Below are positions 50,776-59,923 of a stretch of DNA of 64,000 nucleotides, piece by piece. Below the pieces are notes generated by a model. It was not told the DNA's origin. It did not search any database and saw nothing but the letters and a program-made list of their open reading frames with translations. The DNA is from Candidatus Hydrothermarchaeum profundi (lineage in GTDB: Archaea > Hydrothermarchaeota > Hydrothermarchaeia > Hydrothermarchaeales > Hydrothermarchaeaceae). The DNA lies in assembly GCA_002011125.2 (NCBI GenBank), contig MTMF02000008.1, positions 71,019 to 135,018 of the forward strand, read 5' to 3'. The position numbers were made by a program, and so were the translations under genes. Every line of letters begins with the position of its first letter. Position 1 is the first letter of the stretch.

Positions 50776-51114
50776 CTACTTTACATTGAATATATTCTTC
50801 AGCGCAACGAACATTAAAAAAGAGAGGGCTGCTCCAACCAAGGTAAAGATTCCTATATATTCTAGTACTATTATGATAAGCGGGATGGAGAGAGATGGGG
50901 GTATATTTTCTTCCCCGATTAGATCTAGCAGCACGGTGACTCCAAACCCTATAATCGCTGCTGCGAATACGATAGAAATATTAGCCAAGATCGTCTTTCT
51001 ATCCCGGCTATCAATGATCTTATCCCACTCTACTCTTTTGAAAACTAAAACTAATAGTATTAGAGGGATCGCTGATAATATGACGGCCTTAATAAGCGCC
51101 ATGACTTTTATCAC
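50776..51114 (-). CDS. Three-helix membrane protein, probable cargo gene
   Basis: 112 residues with helices at about 6-23, 43-66 and 75-105. First gene of the minus-strand cassette, 42 bases before the four-helix protein. AT-rich. No known family. Confidence 0.55.
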   Translation of the reverse strand: MIKVMALIKAVILSAIPLILLVLVFKRVEWDKIIDSRDRKTILANISIVFAAAIIGFGVTVLLDLIGEENIPPSLSIPLIIIVLEYIGIFTLVGAALSFLMFVALKNIFNVK

Positions 51115-51345
51115 TATATCTGGAAGTGTAAAAAAAGATTTCTCCTAGCTTCCGAATGCTAAGTCGGATCGATGGAAGAAAGCATTATTGGTTTTTATAT
51201 ACTTGGTTGTCTTTTCTAACCCCTTCGTCCTAAGATTCTTATATGGTTTGATATTCTAACCATCTTGGAAAAAGAATTAAATTTTTCAAACATCTAGTAT
51301 TTTCCATGCCCTGTAAGAGAAAGAGAAGGAAAAGAAGGAAGAAGA

Positions 51346-51391
51346 GGTAAAGGTGGTGATAAGCCTTGGCGACCTCTGGAACAGCCATAGG
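51346..51391 (+). repeat. 46-bp repeat covering RBS and start of coat gene 1 (copy also at 51670-51715)
   Basis: The ribosome site GGTGGTGAT, the TTG start and the first eight codons are identical in the two coat-like genes. Offset between copies is 324 bases. Confidence 0.9.
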
Positions 51392-51626
51392 AGTTGTGAT
51401 CCTACTTGCCACGCTCATGATAGGTGCGCTCATATTCACCCAGGTTGGCGAGCAAGTTGATCAACAGATCAATGAATCAGCGAACCCCGATGCACAGGCG
51501 GCCTTCGATAACATCGAGGACACGGGTTGGAATAGCCTGCAGATGCTTGCGATAAGCGCATTCGTTGCAGCAGCCGTGACGATCCTAGCCATACTCATGG
51601 TGCTAGGAAGAGGAGGCTCGATCTAA
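51366..51626 (+). CDS. Two-helix coat-like protein 1 (spindle-shaped virus major capsid candidate)
   Basis: 86 residues, TTG start after GGTGGTGAT. Two hydrophobic helices (about 8-27, TAIGVVILLATLMIGALIF, and 57-80, ISAFVAAAVTILAILMVLG) flank a short polar loop, the architecture of spindle-virus major coat proteins such as VP1/VP3. The C-terminal third is identical at DNA level to the next gene. A strong, short gene at the start of the late block fits an abundant virion protein. Archaeal pilin or secretion roles are less likely, as there is no class III signal peptide. Confidence 0.65.
   Translation: MATSGTAIGVVILLATLMIGALIFTQVGEQVDQQINESANPDAQAAFDNIEDTGWNSLQMLAISAFVAAAVTILAILMVLGRGGSI
51513..51616 (+). 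repeat. 104-bp direct repeat encoding the second coat helix (copy at 52038-52141)
   Basis: The 3' part of the two coat-like genes is identical over 104 bases (offset 525). Together with the 5' repeat this shows a recent tandem duplication or gene conversion with a diverged middle. Confidence 0.9.
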
Positions 51627-51689
51627 AATGGTCAAGCCCCCGCTCTCTCCTTTCTTTTTTTTATTAAATGGTAAAGGTGGTGATAAGCC

Positions 51690-52160
51690 TTGGCGACCTC
51701 TGGAACAGCCATAGGTGTTTTAATCCTGCTGACAACCCTGATGGTTGGAGCTCTCATCTTTTATAGCCTTGGATCTCAAACTCTTGAACAAGCCCTTGAC
51801 GAGGTAGTTGGCGAAGTAGTTGGAACCGCTAACGGAACTGGGTACCTGTCGGCTTCGCTGGCGCATGGAAGCATTGATCCAGGGAGTGAGACGATCTACT
51901 GTAATGACACGCCTACTTCGAGCTACACTCTAACGTATAGTACTGGGGCGATAGTGGTTGATGGAAGCGATTGCGCTAACGATGTCGTGGAAGCAGATTA
52001 CAGCTATCAGGGTACCGCATACTCGAATATGGAGCAGATCGAGGACACGGGTTGGAATAGCCTGCAGATGCTTGCGATAAGCGCATTCGTTGCAGCAGCC
52101 GTGACGATCCTAGCCATACTCATGGTGCTAGGAAGAGGAGGAAGATCTGGGGGGCTCTAA
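51690..52160 (+). CDS. Two-helix coat-like protein 2 with inserted beta-rich domain
   Basis: 156 residues, same RBS, TTG start and first codons as protein 1 and identical second helix. Between the helices lies an extra segment of about 70 residues (NGTGYLSASLAHGSIDPGS, YTLTYSTGAIVV, VVEADYSYQGTAY) with two Cys and N-glycosylation-type sites. It resembles beta-rich display repeats seen in phage surface proteins, so it may decorate the virion exterior. Probably a minor coat subunit. Confidence 0.65.
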   Translation: MATSGTAIGVLILLTTLMVGALIFYSLGSQTLEQALDEVVGEVVGTANGTGYLSASLAHGSIDPGSETIYCNDTPTSSYTLTYSTGAIVVDGSDCANDVVEADYSYQGTAYSNMEQIEDTGWNSLQMLAISAFVAAAVTILAILMVLGRGGRSGGL

Positions 52161-52162
52161 AG

Positions 52163-52471
52163 TTGATCATCGAGCTCTACTATCTCTTTTTTTTTATTTC
52201 AACGGTCCTCGGGGTAGTAGCAGTTGTTAGCCCGCTTGGAAGCAGCAGCCAAAAGATCAGCAGCCCCATAGCCTTCGTACTATTCACAGCGCTAGGAATG
52301 CAGAGCTTCGACATAAAACGTGTCTACGTCCTAGAGGTCAACCAGACTCTGATGCAGCATATAACCACGATCAGCGATACCTCATTCGCCTACGTCTGCT
52401 ATGGCCTGGCTGTTATCATGTTTGTGATCGCCTTCGTAAGCAACTTATTGGTCTTGAGGGAGGTTGAGTAG
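52163..52471 (+). CDS. Membrane protein of late region
   Basis: 102 residues, TTG start. Hydrophobic helices at about 3-23, 33-48 and 76-95, with a polar segment VYVLEVNQTLMQHITTI between. Position directly after the coat genes suggests a virion or assembly role. Confidence 0.55.
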   Translation: MIIELYYLFFFISTVLGVVAVVSPLGSSSQKISSPIAFVLFTALGMQSFDIKRVYVLEVNQTLMQHITTISDTSFAYVCYGLAVIMFVIAFVSNLLVLREVE

Positions 52472-52473
52472 AG

Positions 52474-52914
52474 TTGGATAAGGAGGATATAAAGAACATC
52501 GAGAAGATCCGGGAAGTTCAAAGAGAAAAGGCGCAGAGTGATCTACCTTTTAACTCGTATATCTACTCGGCTATACCGATTGGGGCCGACCCGCATGTGC
52601 AGAGGGAGTACTGGGCTTTCGTGAATAAGCAGCTTGCCCTTGCGAACCACACAGGCGATGACGTGGAAAGCATACTTAACCGGCTCAGGATCATAGATCT
52701 TGAGACTAAGTCAAAGCTTAGGCGATATGAGTTAAGGAGCTTTGAGAAGGTCAACCGGGGGAACTACTCGAATACCAGGGTTTTCGTTCAAAGCCTTGCC
52801 AGCCTTGGAAAGGATATGGCTTTGATCAAGGAGATGGGTAAGAGCCGTAAGGAGATAACGGTTGAGGATAAGCCGCCGGAGCCTAAGCTTAGGAAGATAC
52901 GGATAGGGGGATGA
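52474..52914 (+). CDS. Soluble helical protein of late region
   Basis: 146 residues, TTG start 2 bases after the previous stop. Mostly charged helices (KNIEKIREVQREKAQ, RLRIIDLETKSKLRRYELR) with a basic C-terminus (KLRKIRIGG). No membrane segment. Its stop overlaps the next ATG. Possibly an internal virion or scaffolding protein; unproven. Confidence 0.55.
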   Translation: MDKEDIKNIEKIREVQREKAQSDLPFNSYIYSAIPIGADPHVQREYWAFVNKQLALANHTGDDVESILNRLRIIDLETKSKLRRYELRSFEKVNRGNYSNTRVFVQSLASLGKDMALIKEMGKSRKEITVEDKPPEPKLRKIRIGG

Positions 52915-53693
52915 TGGCCTTGGCTAGCTGGATACTCGAGCATTATGCTGCTATACTTGCCGTCTCGATAGTCTTTCATGGCCTAGGTATAGCCTTCCTG
53001 GTAGTGCTCTGGAAGCTTCATCCCGGCTTTCTGAAGCATGTCATGGCGAAGCTCCGGGGGAAGGACTTCGTTTTTGTCATGAGAAGTGACCGTAAGATGG
53101 GTTTTCTCCCGGCGGAATACCGGGAGGGAGACCTGCATACGGCTATGGGAAGCTTTTCGGCTGAGCCTGACGACATGGGTGTATATGAGGGGATCCCAAC
53201 GGCGATAGCTTACGCCCCGTATGCCAGGTCATTGAACCCTAAGGCGCTGGTGGCCCTGCGGAAGATAAGGCGGCTGGGTATTGACAACTACCATGACCTA
53301 ATCCGCATCCTATACATCGACTTGGAGAAGCTTAAGGAAAAAGGGGAGATCAAGGAGGAAGAGGCCCAGGAGATCCTGAAGCTTAGAAAAGAGCTCGGGG
53401 AGCTTGACGGGAAGATCCTGAACGACCTCGAGGTCATCAGGGTCAACGATGTGATCAACTTCCTTGAGGAGGACAACCCGATCATCAAGGATGCAAAGAT
53501 CGAGAGAGAGGTAACCGATGAACTGCGGAAGATAAGGAACCCGATAACCCGGCTTATGCCCTATGTCTTCATGTTCATGATGGTGATGATGGCTGCTGCG
53601 ATAGCCTTCGCTATAATCCAGACAGTTGGAGGGGGGAAGGGAGAAGACCAGATTATTAAGGAATCTACAACGGCTGCTTTGAAGGTGGGATAA
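52911..53693 (+). CDS. Two-anchor membrane protein of late region
   Basis: 260 residues. An N-terminal helix (about 8-34), a hydrophilic middle with charged helices (about 125-205, including a DLEKLKEKGEIKEEEAQEIL segment) and a C-terminal helix (about 222-243). Start ATG overlaps the upstream stop. Likely structural, given neighbours. No family recognised. Confidence 0.55.
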   Translation: MMALASWILEHYAAILAVSIVFHGLGIAFLVVLWKLHPGFLKHVMAKLRGKDFVFVMRSDRKMGFLPAEYREGDLHTAMGSFSAEPDDMGVYEGIPTAIAYAPYARSLNPKALVALRKIRRLGIDNYHDLIRILYIDLEKLKEKGEIKEEEAQEILKLRKELGELDGKILNDLEVIRVNDVINFLEEDNPIIKDAKIEREVTDELRKIRNPITRLMPYVFMFMMVMMAAAIAFAIIQTVGGGKGEDQIIKESTTAALKVG

Positions 53694-53696
53694 GAA

Positions 53697-55646
53697 ATGG
53701 GTGAATGGGGAACTGAACTGGATGCTCCGGCATGGGTAAAGGCCTTCAAAGAAGATCCTACTGGAAGGCTGACCAGGATCATAGTTCAATATCGTTATGG
53801 ACGTGGACAGCATGGAACAGCGACACCACGGGAGTTAACCGTTGAAGAAGCCAAGGAGACCCCGGAGTATCGATCCAAGGATGTTCCTAAGCTTAAGGTT
53901 GACCCGGTAACTGGGGAGGAAATGGTTTATGATCCTAAGACCGGGGTGACATATAGCCGGGAGGCCTGGGAAAACAAGCAGGTCCGGGACTTCGTCCAGG
54001 AGGTAAAAGAAAAGACTGGAACTGAGCCTACGCCGGAGGAGATAAAGGAGTTCAAGGAGAAAGGAGAGGTAACGATAAGACGCCAGAGGCTCTATTTAGC
54101 ATCGCCTTTCCCACCAGCACCAGAGGAGGAAAAAAAGCTCATTATAAGGGGCGAGCAGGTTTTGAGGAAAAAGGGTGAAGAGACTGAGACATTAATTCTT
54201 AAACCCGACATATCGGGTCCTTCTTGGTATGATAGGCCAGCCGGGGCCCAGCCGACCACGCCAACTTTTTCGCCGGAGTGGGAAAAATATTGGGACGAGA
54301 GGGCTGCTATAAGGAGAGAGCTTGAGAAGCAGACGCTTGAAGTAGCAGCCGAGGTTGCTGGAAGCATGGCGGTTGGAGCATTAGTGGGGCTTCCGATAGG
54401 AGTGGCTAGCAAGATCTCGGTTCCCTTTGCAAAAGGATTAGCTGTTGGCGCTACTGGAGCAGGTGCAGCGGTGCTTGGGAAAGAAGTTAAGAAGGACATA
54501 GAGGCTGGGAAGACGGAGAAAGCGGTTCAGGATGTCTTACTCTTTGGGATCGGAGGCTTAGGAGCAGTACCAGGCTACAGGGCTGGAGCTAAGATCGGGA
54601 GCATAATGAGAGGCGCTCCAACTATCAGGCTGGTTGAAGGTAAGCTCACTTATAAGGGCCAGCAGGTGACCTCGGAGTGGTTGAAGGCTCAAGTAGAGAG
54701 AAAGCCAGCAAGGGTCGAGTCTGTTGATATAGAGCCTACTGGGGAAGGATCCTTGAAGGGGATTGAGCTAGGATATGCAAAAACCAGGACCCTAAAGGTT
54801 GATAGAGACATAATGGTCCAGGTGGAGGACCTGGTTCCTTCAAGGACTGTTGAAACAGGCTTCCCCATGGAGGCAACGCTTAGAGAAGTAAAGATTGGTG
54901 AACCAGAGTATAGGGAGGTTAAGGTAACAGGCCATAAGATCGTTACGGAGAAGGGAGAGCTAAGAAACCTGCTTGCTGAGAAAAGAGTGAGGACAGAAAG
55001 AGAGGGAGAAATTAGTGCAACCGTTGAGGAAAGGAGGACCATCCCGGATATACCTGGTGAGAGGAGTAAGATCATACATGAAGTCAATGTTGGGAAGGCT
55101 AAGGAGGGAGGGCTAGCTGAACAGGTCGGTAGAGAGAGGTTTAGGTATAAGCCTATCATTACTGAGGGCCTAGGAGAAAAGGCATGGTTCAAGAACCTTT
55201 ATTCAAGCTTACCGTTATCATTCTTTAGGGCAAGGTCCTTTACAGGGCCTCAAGAGAAAACACCGGAGTTAGACCTAGATCTACAGGATATTTCCATCCT
55301 TCAAAGAGAAGACCTAACAGAACTGGAGCAACAGGACACCCTTAAACTTCAGAGAGAGGACCTAATAGCCGATCTAGGTCTATCTGATATTGTTATCAGC
55401 CTTCAAAGAGCTAGTCTAATACCGTCAGCGAAGGCGATAGAAACCCCTTTCCAGGAGACCCCTGTAGAGCCAAGGACTCCGGTGGCTCCGGAGGTTATCC
55501 CTGAACTCCTCGAAACCGAGCTAGGCTTTGGAGGAAGGAGACGTGGGTCAAAAGGCCGGGGTGGAATGAGGGTAGCGAAGATCTACAACATCGAGAACGC
55601 CTTCGCAACACCGGAACAATTCCTTAGAAAGATCTTAGGGGGGTGA
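53697..55646 (+). CDS. 649-residue late protein with central glycine/alanine hydrophobic region
   Basis: N-terminal 200 residues are hydrophilic (PVTGEEMVYDPKTGVTYSRE is a calcium- or repeat-like loop). A Gly/Ala-rich hydrophobic region at about 215-290 (VAGSMAVGALVGLPIGVA, KGLAVGATGAGAAVLG) could insert in membranes. The C-terminal part is beta-rich, then has short repeats around LQREDL (ILQREDL, KLQREDL, SLQRASL) and a Gly/Arg-rich tail (FGGRRRGSKGRGG). Large size and position suggest a minor virion or DNA-delivery protein. No family recognised. Confidence 0.6.
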   Translation: MGEWGTELDAPAWVKAFKEDPTGRLTRIIVQYRYGRGQHGTATPRELTVEEAKETPEYRSKDVPKLKVDPVTGEEMVYDPKTGVTYSREAWENKQVRDFVQEVKEKTGTEPTPEEIKEFKEKGEVTIRRQRLYLASPFPPAPEEEKKLIIRGEQVLRKKGEETETLILKPDISGPSWYDRPAGAQPTTPTFSPEWEKYWDERAAIRRELEKQTLEVAAEVAGSMAVGALVGLPIGVASKISVPFAKGLAVGATGAGAAVLGKEVKKDIEAGKTEKAVQDVLLFGIGGLGAVPGYRAGAKIGSIMRGAPTIRLVEGKLTYKGQQVTSEWLKAQVERKPARVESVDIEPTGEGSLKGIELGYAKTRTLKVDRDIMVQVEDLVPSRTVETGFPMEATLREVKIGEPEYREVKVTGHKIVTEKGELRNLLAEKRVRTEREGEISATVEERRTIPDIPGERSKIIHEVNVGKAKEGGLAEQVGRERFRYKPIITEGLGEKAWFKNLYSSLPLSFFRARSFTGPQEKTPELDLDLQDISILQREDLTELEQQDTLKLQREDLIADLGLSDIVISLQRASLIPSAKAIETPFQETPVEPRTPVAPEVIPELLETELGFGGRRRGSKGRGGMRVAKIYNIENAFATPEQFLRKILGG

Positions 55647-55655
55647 AAAGGGAAA

Positions 55656-55913
55656 TTGGGTGCAATAAAAGTATGGGTAACCGTACTAGTCGGCTGGTTC
55701 ATCCTTGGAGCAGCATATCTTTTCATGGAGCCAATGTTCGCAATGATCTCCAATATTGCCTTGCAAAACGGGGTTGACAGGGCATACCTGGATCTTATAG
55801 AGAAGATGTTCGAGTACTCGCCTATACTGATGGCGGTCTCGCTCCTCATATATGGCATCATAGGGAGCATTCGGAGTGAGGAAGGATCCCAGACAATATA
55901 CCAGAGGTGGTGA
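55656..55913 (+). CDS. 85-residue two-helix membrane protein
   Basis: TTG start after GGTGAAAAGGG. Helices at about 6-27 and 56-73. It overlaps the adhesin start by 7 bases, so the pair is probably translated together. Confidence 0.5.
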   Translation: MGAIKVWVTVLVGWFILGAAYLFMEPMFAMISNIALQNGVDRAYLDLIEKMFEYSPILMAVSLLIYGIIGSIRSEEGSQTIYQRW

Positions 55914-58657
55914 AGCCCTTGCGGAGGCTGCTATTGTTCACGCTTGTGTTGCTTGCGGTAAAGATAGACTTAGCCGGTGCTCTTCCCAGCGAATGCTCTG
56001 GGGCAAGCTATTACGCTCATTATAAGATCAATAATACCGGTGGGGGAAGCCTGACGGATTACCCTGTGTTCTTCAACATTACTCGTGAGGCTCACATGCC
56101 AACTAATGCCTCGAATGGGCTTTGTTTCGCTGTGGATAGTGGAGGTTCTGAGGTCTTTGTCCCTTATTTTGTCGAAGAAGACACTAGCTCCTATATAGAG
56201 GGCTACGTGAATGTTTCAAGCCTCCCTGCTTCCTCTGAGGTCGAGCTCTATGTCTACTATAATACTTCTAACGAGGCCGTTGGGTGGGCTAACATGTTCT
56301 ACTTCTATGACGATGCCTCGGTTGATAGGTCTTCAGAATACTCCATTTCTCTCGGTAGCGGACACAGTTTCGGCTGGGATAGCGCAGGATACTACTATAT
56401 CTCTGGCACCGGTAATAGTGTAACTACGGTTTATCACCCAACAGATATCCCAGACAACTTTACCATGGAGTACAGTATACTAGGTGTTGGTGATGGCAAT
56501 AGCAGAGACAATCTACTTGGTGTAATTAATGACCACTACCCAAGTAGGACAGATTACATAGAGTTTGGTTTGCATCACCAAGCTAATCAATATTTTTATA
56601 GAACTGATGAAAGTGGTGGAAGTTTCTCAGGAAGCTTCACGGATGGCGTTTGGTATAACTTAAAGATAGTTGCATGGAATGGTGTGGCTAAGTTCTATGT
56701 CGATGGCTCTTACTTAGACTCGCTTACCGCTGAAAAGAACAATAGATACTATCCAGCAGCAGAATACTATCCTTACATCACTACAGGAACAACCTATATG
56801 CGTTGGAAGAATGTTAAAGTAAGGAAGTACGCAGAGCCAGATCCGAACGTCTACAAGGTGAGCGGTGAACAAGTAGTAGCAAATGTAACGCAGTTCACTA
56901 TATATTCCCCAACAAACTACTCACTAAATAATCATAATGTTTCTATTAATATTGAATATCTGAATACCTATGGCCTAGAGTGGGTGAAGTACTCGGTAAA
57001 CGGGTCGAATTCTTCAACCTATAACCTCTCTTTTGAGTATGAGGACCCCAGTCAGGCGAACTATACGGAGAGCGGAACCGGAACATGGGCTAACTCCAGC
57101 TATGGCTATGACGGTGACTGGGATACCTATGCAACAATAGGAACTGACTGGCCGAATAATGTCTATCTTTATGTCTATGAGAATTATACCGGGTATAGCG
57201 GGTATTATGCTGATTATACGGCTACATGGCGGTTTAAGTTTGGAGACAATGGTAACTCTGGAAGCGTTAAGGCGCAATGCTTTGACGGCTCAGGCTGGAA
57301 TACCCTGTATGACAGCGGGACAATAGAGAAGCCCGGCTATGGTAAAACTGTTGATGTTGATCTTCCCTTGGGATGCCTGCTGGATCCGATTCAGATTAGA
57401 ACCGTGCTTTGGAGCCAGCAGGTCATGGGCTACCAGAGGTATTATGAGGGGATGCTTATCTTCCATAGTCCAACCGAATATAATCTCACGGACTCAACGA
57501 TCCTGGGTCAAGGGTTTTATGAGCTCGTGGCCTGGGCAAACGATACAAATGGGGATATAAGGAGCAGCGACCCGGTATATTTCTATGTCGGGCAAGCGAA
57601 TGCTACTATAAGAGTTCTTGACGAGATAAGCCTGGACACGGTGGGCTTTGATGTTCCGATAAACGTTTTTAACGCAACGAGCTTCGAGCTTATAGCGAAT
57701 GTAACCGCTGTAGGCGGGGAAGCCAATCTCCTTATACCGGATGATCCCGTTTACTTCCAAGCCGGTGATGTAAACGATACAAGCAATCCCTACATTAGGA
57801 GATACTATCTTGATGCTGAGCCCTCTAACGTAACGGTTGATATCCTGTTTCCGGTTGGAGACGTGGTTAACACCATATTTGTTTTGAACGACTATACCGG
57901 GAGGTTTGGTAGCTCTAACATTAAGGTTAAGAAGTACATACAGAATAACCTGACAACCGTTGACTGGAACTTTTTCGACATCGAGGATAAGAGCAGCCAT
58001 TACTTCCTTAAGAACCATAATTATCAGATCTACCTTGATAACGGAGTAGAGGAGAGAAGCCTAGGATGGTTCACGCCAGTACAGGACTCCATCACCAGCC
58101 TAGTGGTATCTGATATCGAGGTTAACGCTATTGCTAATGACTGGCTTAACTACTCCTTCAAGGCCGAGAATGAGACAGGCCTCATAGAATTTGTCTGGAA
58201 TAGCAGCATACCGGTCAGCAGGGTTGAGCTCTGGATAAACTATACGAATGGAACCCTGGTAGCCTATTATTCACAGACCGCAGACCTTGGGAGCATAACG
58301 CACTATGTTGACAACGGCTATAACTATATCGTGAGGTATAGGGTTGAAGCTGTTTCCGGGGAAGTATTTGATCCGATTATTCCCGTGGTCTTCGTGAAAA
58401 GCATTCCAAGCCTTTTCTACCCCTTGCCGAGTGGCTGGACATGGCTCTATGGTGCTTTTAGCGTTGGCATGATAATACTCATATGTATCGCTTTTAGCCG
58501 TGAAAACGCTGAGATAGCAGCGGTGCTAAGCGTGGGGGTCGCCGGGTTCTTCTATTATATTGACTGGCTCCCGGTGAGCGGGTTGGCGATAGCCCTTGCA
58601 GCTATCGTTGCGGTGTTCGGGTACATGGAGAGAAGCCGTAAGGGGGTTGAGAAATGA
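55907..58657 (+). CDS. Large secreted/anchored adhesin with DUF2341 and LamG-like domains
   Basis: 916 residues from GTG. Signal peptide at 1-25 (RRLLLFTLVLLAVKIDLAGA). A DUF2341 domain follows (YYAHYKINNTGGGSLTDYPV, FVPYFVEEDTSSYIEGYVNV, VELYVYYNTSN). A concanavalin/LamG-like domain (about 180-300: WYNLKIVAWNGVAKFYVDG) is next, then Ig-like segments and many Asn-Xaa-Ser/Thr sites. Two C-terminal helices (about 858-910) anchor it in a membrane. DUF2341/LamG proteins are virion surface components in PAV1-like viruses, so receptor binding is likely. Confidence 0.78.
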   Translation: MVKPLRRLLLFTLVLLAVKIDLAGALPSECSGASYYAHYKINNTGGGSLTDYPVFFNITREAHMPTNASNGLCFAVDSGGSEVFVPYFVEEDTSSYIEGYVNVSSLPASSEVELYVYYNTSNEAVGWANMFYFYDDASVDRSSEYSISLGSGHSFGWDSAGYYYISGTGNSVTTVYHPTDIPDNFTMEYSILGVGDGNSRDNLLGVINDHYPSRTDYIEFGLHHQANQYFYRTDESGGSFSGSFTDGVWYNLKIVAWNGVAKFYVDGSYLDSLTAEKNNRYYPAAEYYPYITTGTTYMRWKNVKVRKYAEPDPNVYKVSGEQVVANVTQFTIYSPTNYSLNNHNVSINIEYLNTYGLEWVKYSVNGSNSSTYNLSFEYEDPSQANYTESGTGTWANSSYGYDGDWDTYATIGTDWPNNVYLYVYENYTGYSGYYADYTATWRFKFGDNGNSGSVKAQCFDGSGWNTLYDSGTIEKPGYGKTVDVDLPLGCLLDPIQIRTVLWSQQVMGYQRYYEGMLIFHSPTEYNLTDSTILGQGFYELVAWANDTNGDIRSSDPVYFYVGQANATIRVLDEISLDTVGFDVPINVFNATSFELIANVTAVGGEANLLIPDDPVYFQAGDVNDTSNPYIRRYYLDAEPSNVTVDILFPVGDVVNTIFVLNDYTGRFGSSNIKVKKYIQNNLTTVDWNFFDIEDKSSHYFLKNHNYQIYLDNGVEERSLGWFTPVQDSITSLVVSDIEVNAIANDWLNYSFKAENETGLIEFVWNSSIPVSRVELWINYTNGTLVAYYSQTADLGSITHYVDNGYNYIVRYRVEAVSGEVFDPIIPVVFVKSIPSLFYPLPSGWTWLYGAFSVGMIILICIAFSRENAEIAAVLSVGVAGFFYYIDWLPVSGLAIALAAIVAVFGYMERSRKGVEK

Positions 58658-59019
58658 GCCTGCTTCATAAGTATATAACGGTCACGATCATAATTAGCCT
58701 GTCCTTTAACCTGGTGAATCTCACGGGGATATTCCAGTTTGAGCAAAGCGTTCCACTTCAAATAAACTACCAAGGCGAATGGGATAGCCTGAAGACCTAT
58801 CTTGAGGATCCAGGTATTTTCGACTATTTTAAGGCACTGGGCTTCCTCACGGTTCAAGGGCTAGCCCTTATATTCAAGTTTGCAGTCAGCCTTTTCACGA
58901 TCTACTATGACATAATGAGGGCCTTCATGATACCGGAGGCCATGGCTTTCACGATACAGGCTAGCCTAGATCTACTGGTATTCCTTGGAATCGCTTATAC
59001 GGTGCGTGGGGGTGGATAA
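58654..59019 (+). CDS. Membrane protein following the adhesin
   Basis: 121 residues, ATG overlapping the adhesin stop. Helices at about 6-25, 62-87 and 96-117, with a loop of about 35 residues after the first helix (NLTGIFQFEQSVPLQINY). Probably part of the virion tip or an adhesin partner, by position only. Confidence 0.5.
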   Translation: MSLLHKYITVTIIISLSFNLVNLTGIFQFEQSVPLQINYQGEWDSLKTYLEDPGIFDYFKALGFLTVQGLALIFKFAVSLFTIYYDIMRAFMIPEAMAFTIQASLDLLVFLGIAYTVRGGG

Positions 59020-59025
59020 AGGATT

Positions 59026-59367
59026 ATGGCTTTCTACAACTTGACCAACACCACTTTCTATTTTAATGCCAGCGAGATGGGGATCGTTCAGAACTGGAGT
59101 AACATGAGCAGCCCAAACGAATACCTCTATCCGATGTTATGGTGGGAGACAAGCCTAGGAAGCATGTTTTGGCTGCTGCTATTCTTCAGCATGGTATCGA
59201 TAGTCTTTGTTAAGACCAAGAGCATGGTGACCACTAGCGTCGTGGTGATCTTCCTTAGCAGCCTGATGATCCTCCGGCTCCCAGATACTGCTCAGATGAT
59301 CGCATACTTTGCCCTCGTAATGGGGGTATTCGGAGTGCTCTACAAGATCCTTGTTGGAAGGGGATGA
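59026..59367 (+). CDS. Three-helix membrane protein
   Basis: 113 residues, ATG. An N-terminal loop rich in Asn glycosylation-type sites (NLTNTTFYFNASEMG, NWSNMS) precedes helices at about 43-63, 68-87 and 92-110. Orientation would place the N-terminus outside. Late region. Confidence 0.5.
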   Translation: MAFYNLTNTTFYFNASEMGIVQNWSNMSSPNEYLYPMLWWETSLGSMFWLLLFFSMVSIVFVKTKSMVTTSVVVIFLSSLMILRLPDTAQMIAYFALVMGVFGVLYKILVGRG

Positions 59368-59544
59368 ATGGTGGACGACTACCTGGTGATAATAGGTAAG
59401 GAAGCGCTACCCGCCACGAGGGATAACCTGCTCCTCTTGAAGAGGAGGAGCGGGCTGGTGATAGAGAGGTCTGGTAAGAGGCTCTATAAGGTTAAGAACG
59501 GTGTCCCGGATCCTGAGGTGATAATAAGGGCGCTGCTGGGGTGA
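59368..59544 (+). CDS. 58-residue small basic protein
   Basis: ATG one base after the upstream stop, with GGAAGGGG before it. Compact beta/alpha pattern (YLVIIGKEALPATRD, SGLVIERSGKRLYKV). No family recognised; translation supported by tight spacing. Confidence 0.5.
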   Translation: MVDDYLVIIGKEALPATRDNLLLLKRRSGLVIERSGKRLYKVKNGVPDPEVIIRALLG

Positions 59545-59548
59545 TATA

Positions 59549-59923
59549 GTGGGAGAGGAAACTATAATGGAGAAGGTCTCCAGGAGCAGTGAGGCCACGG
59601 AACAGTTCCTTAACTTTAAGATCCGTGATAGTCTACGTCTGATGCTTGAGCAGGGTAATCAGAGGGGGTTTATCGAGCTTGTCGAGCTACTGGAGTACAA
59701 TCTTCAGCCCGTGTTTGACGAAGAATACCGGGAGGATATCAAGCGGATTGAGGAAGCCAAAAAAGAGTTCCTGGAGGAGAACCTAGGTGCGGATCCTTTT
59801 CAAAATAGGGAGCTTAAGAAACAAGCGGCTTATGATGCTGCAAAAGAGAAGTATGGGGCCCTGATACGCCTGCTCTCCAGGAAGGGCCTGACCGGGGCGC
59901 TTGACGGGTTTGAGGACCTATGA
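59549..59923 (+). CDS. 124-residue helical protein upstream of the ATPase
   Basis: GTG start at 59549, the adjacent stop being at 59544. Predicted all-helical and charged (QFLNFKIRDSLRLMLEQG, YREDIKRIEEAKKEFLEE). It overlaps the ATPase gene by 4 bases and may be its partner. Confidence 0.5.
   Translation: MGEETIMEKVSRSSEATEQFLNFKIRDSLRLMLEQGNQRGFIELVELLEYNLQPVFDEEYREDIKRIEEAKKEFLEENLGADPFQNRELKKQAAYDAAKEKYGALIRLLSRKGLTGALDGFEDL

Noticed and set aside
53310-53813. Long minus-strand frame across two late provirus genes
   Set aside because: It spans the junction of two well-formed plus-strand genes and shows Leu/Ser/His-rich antisense composition.
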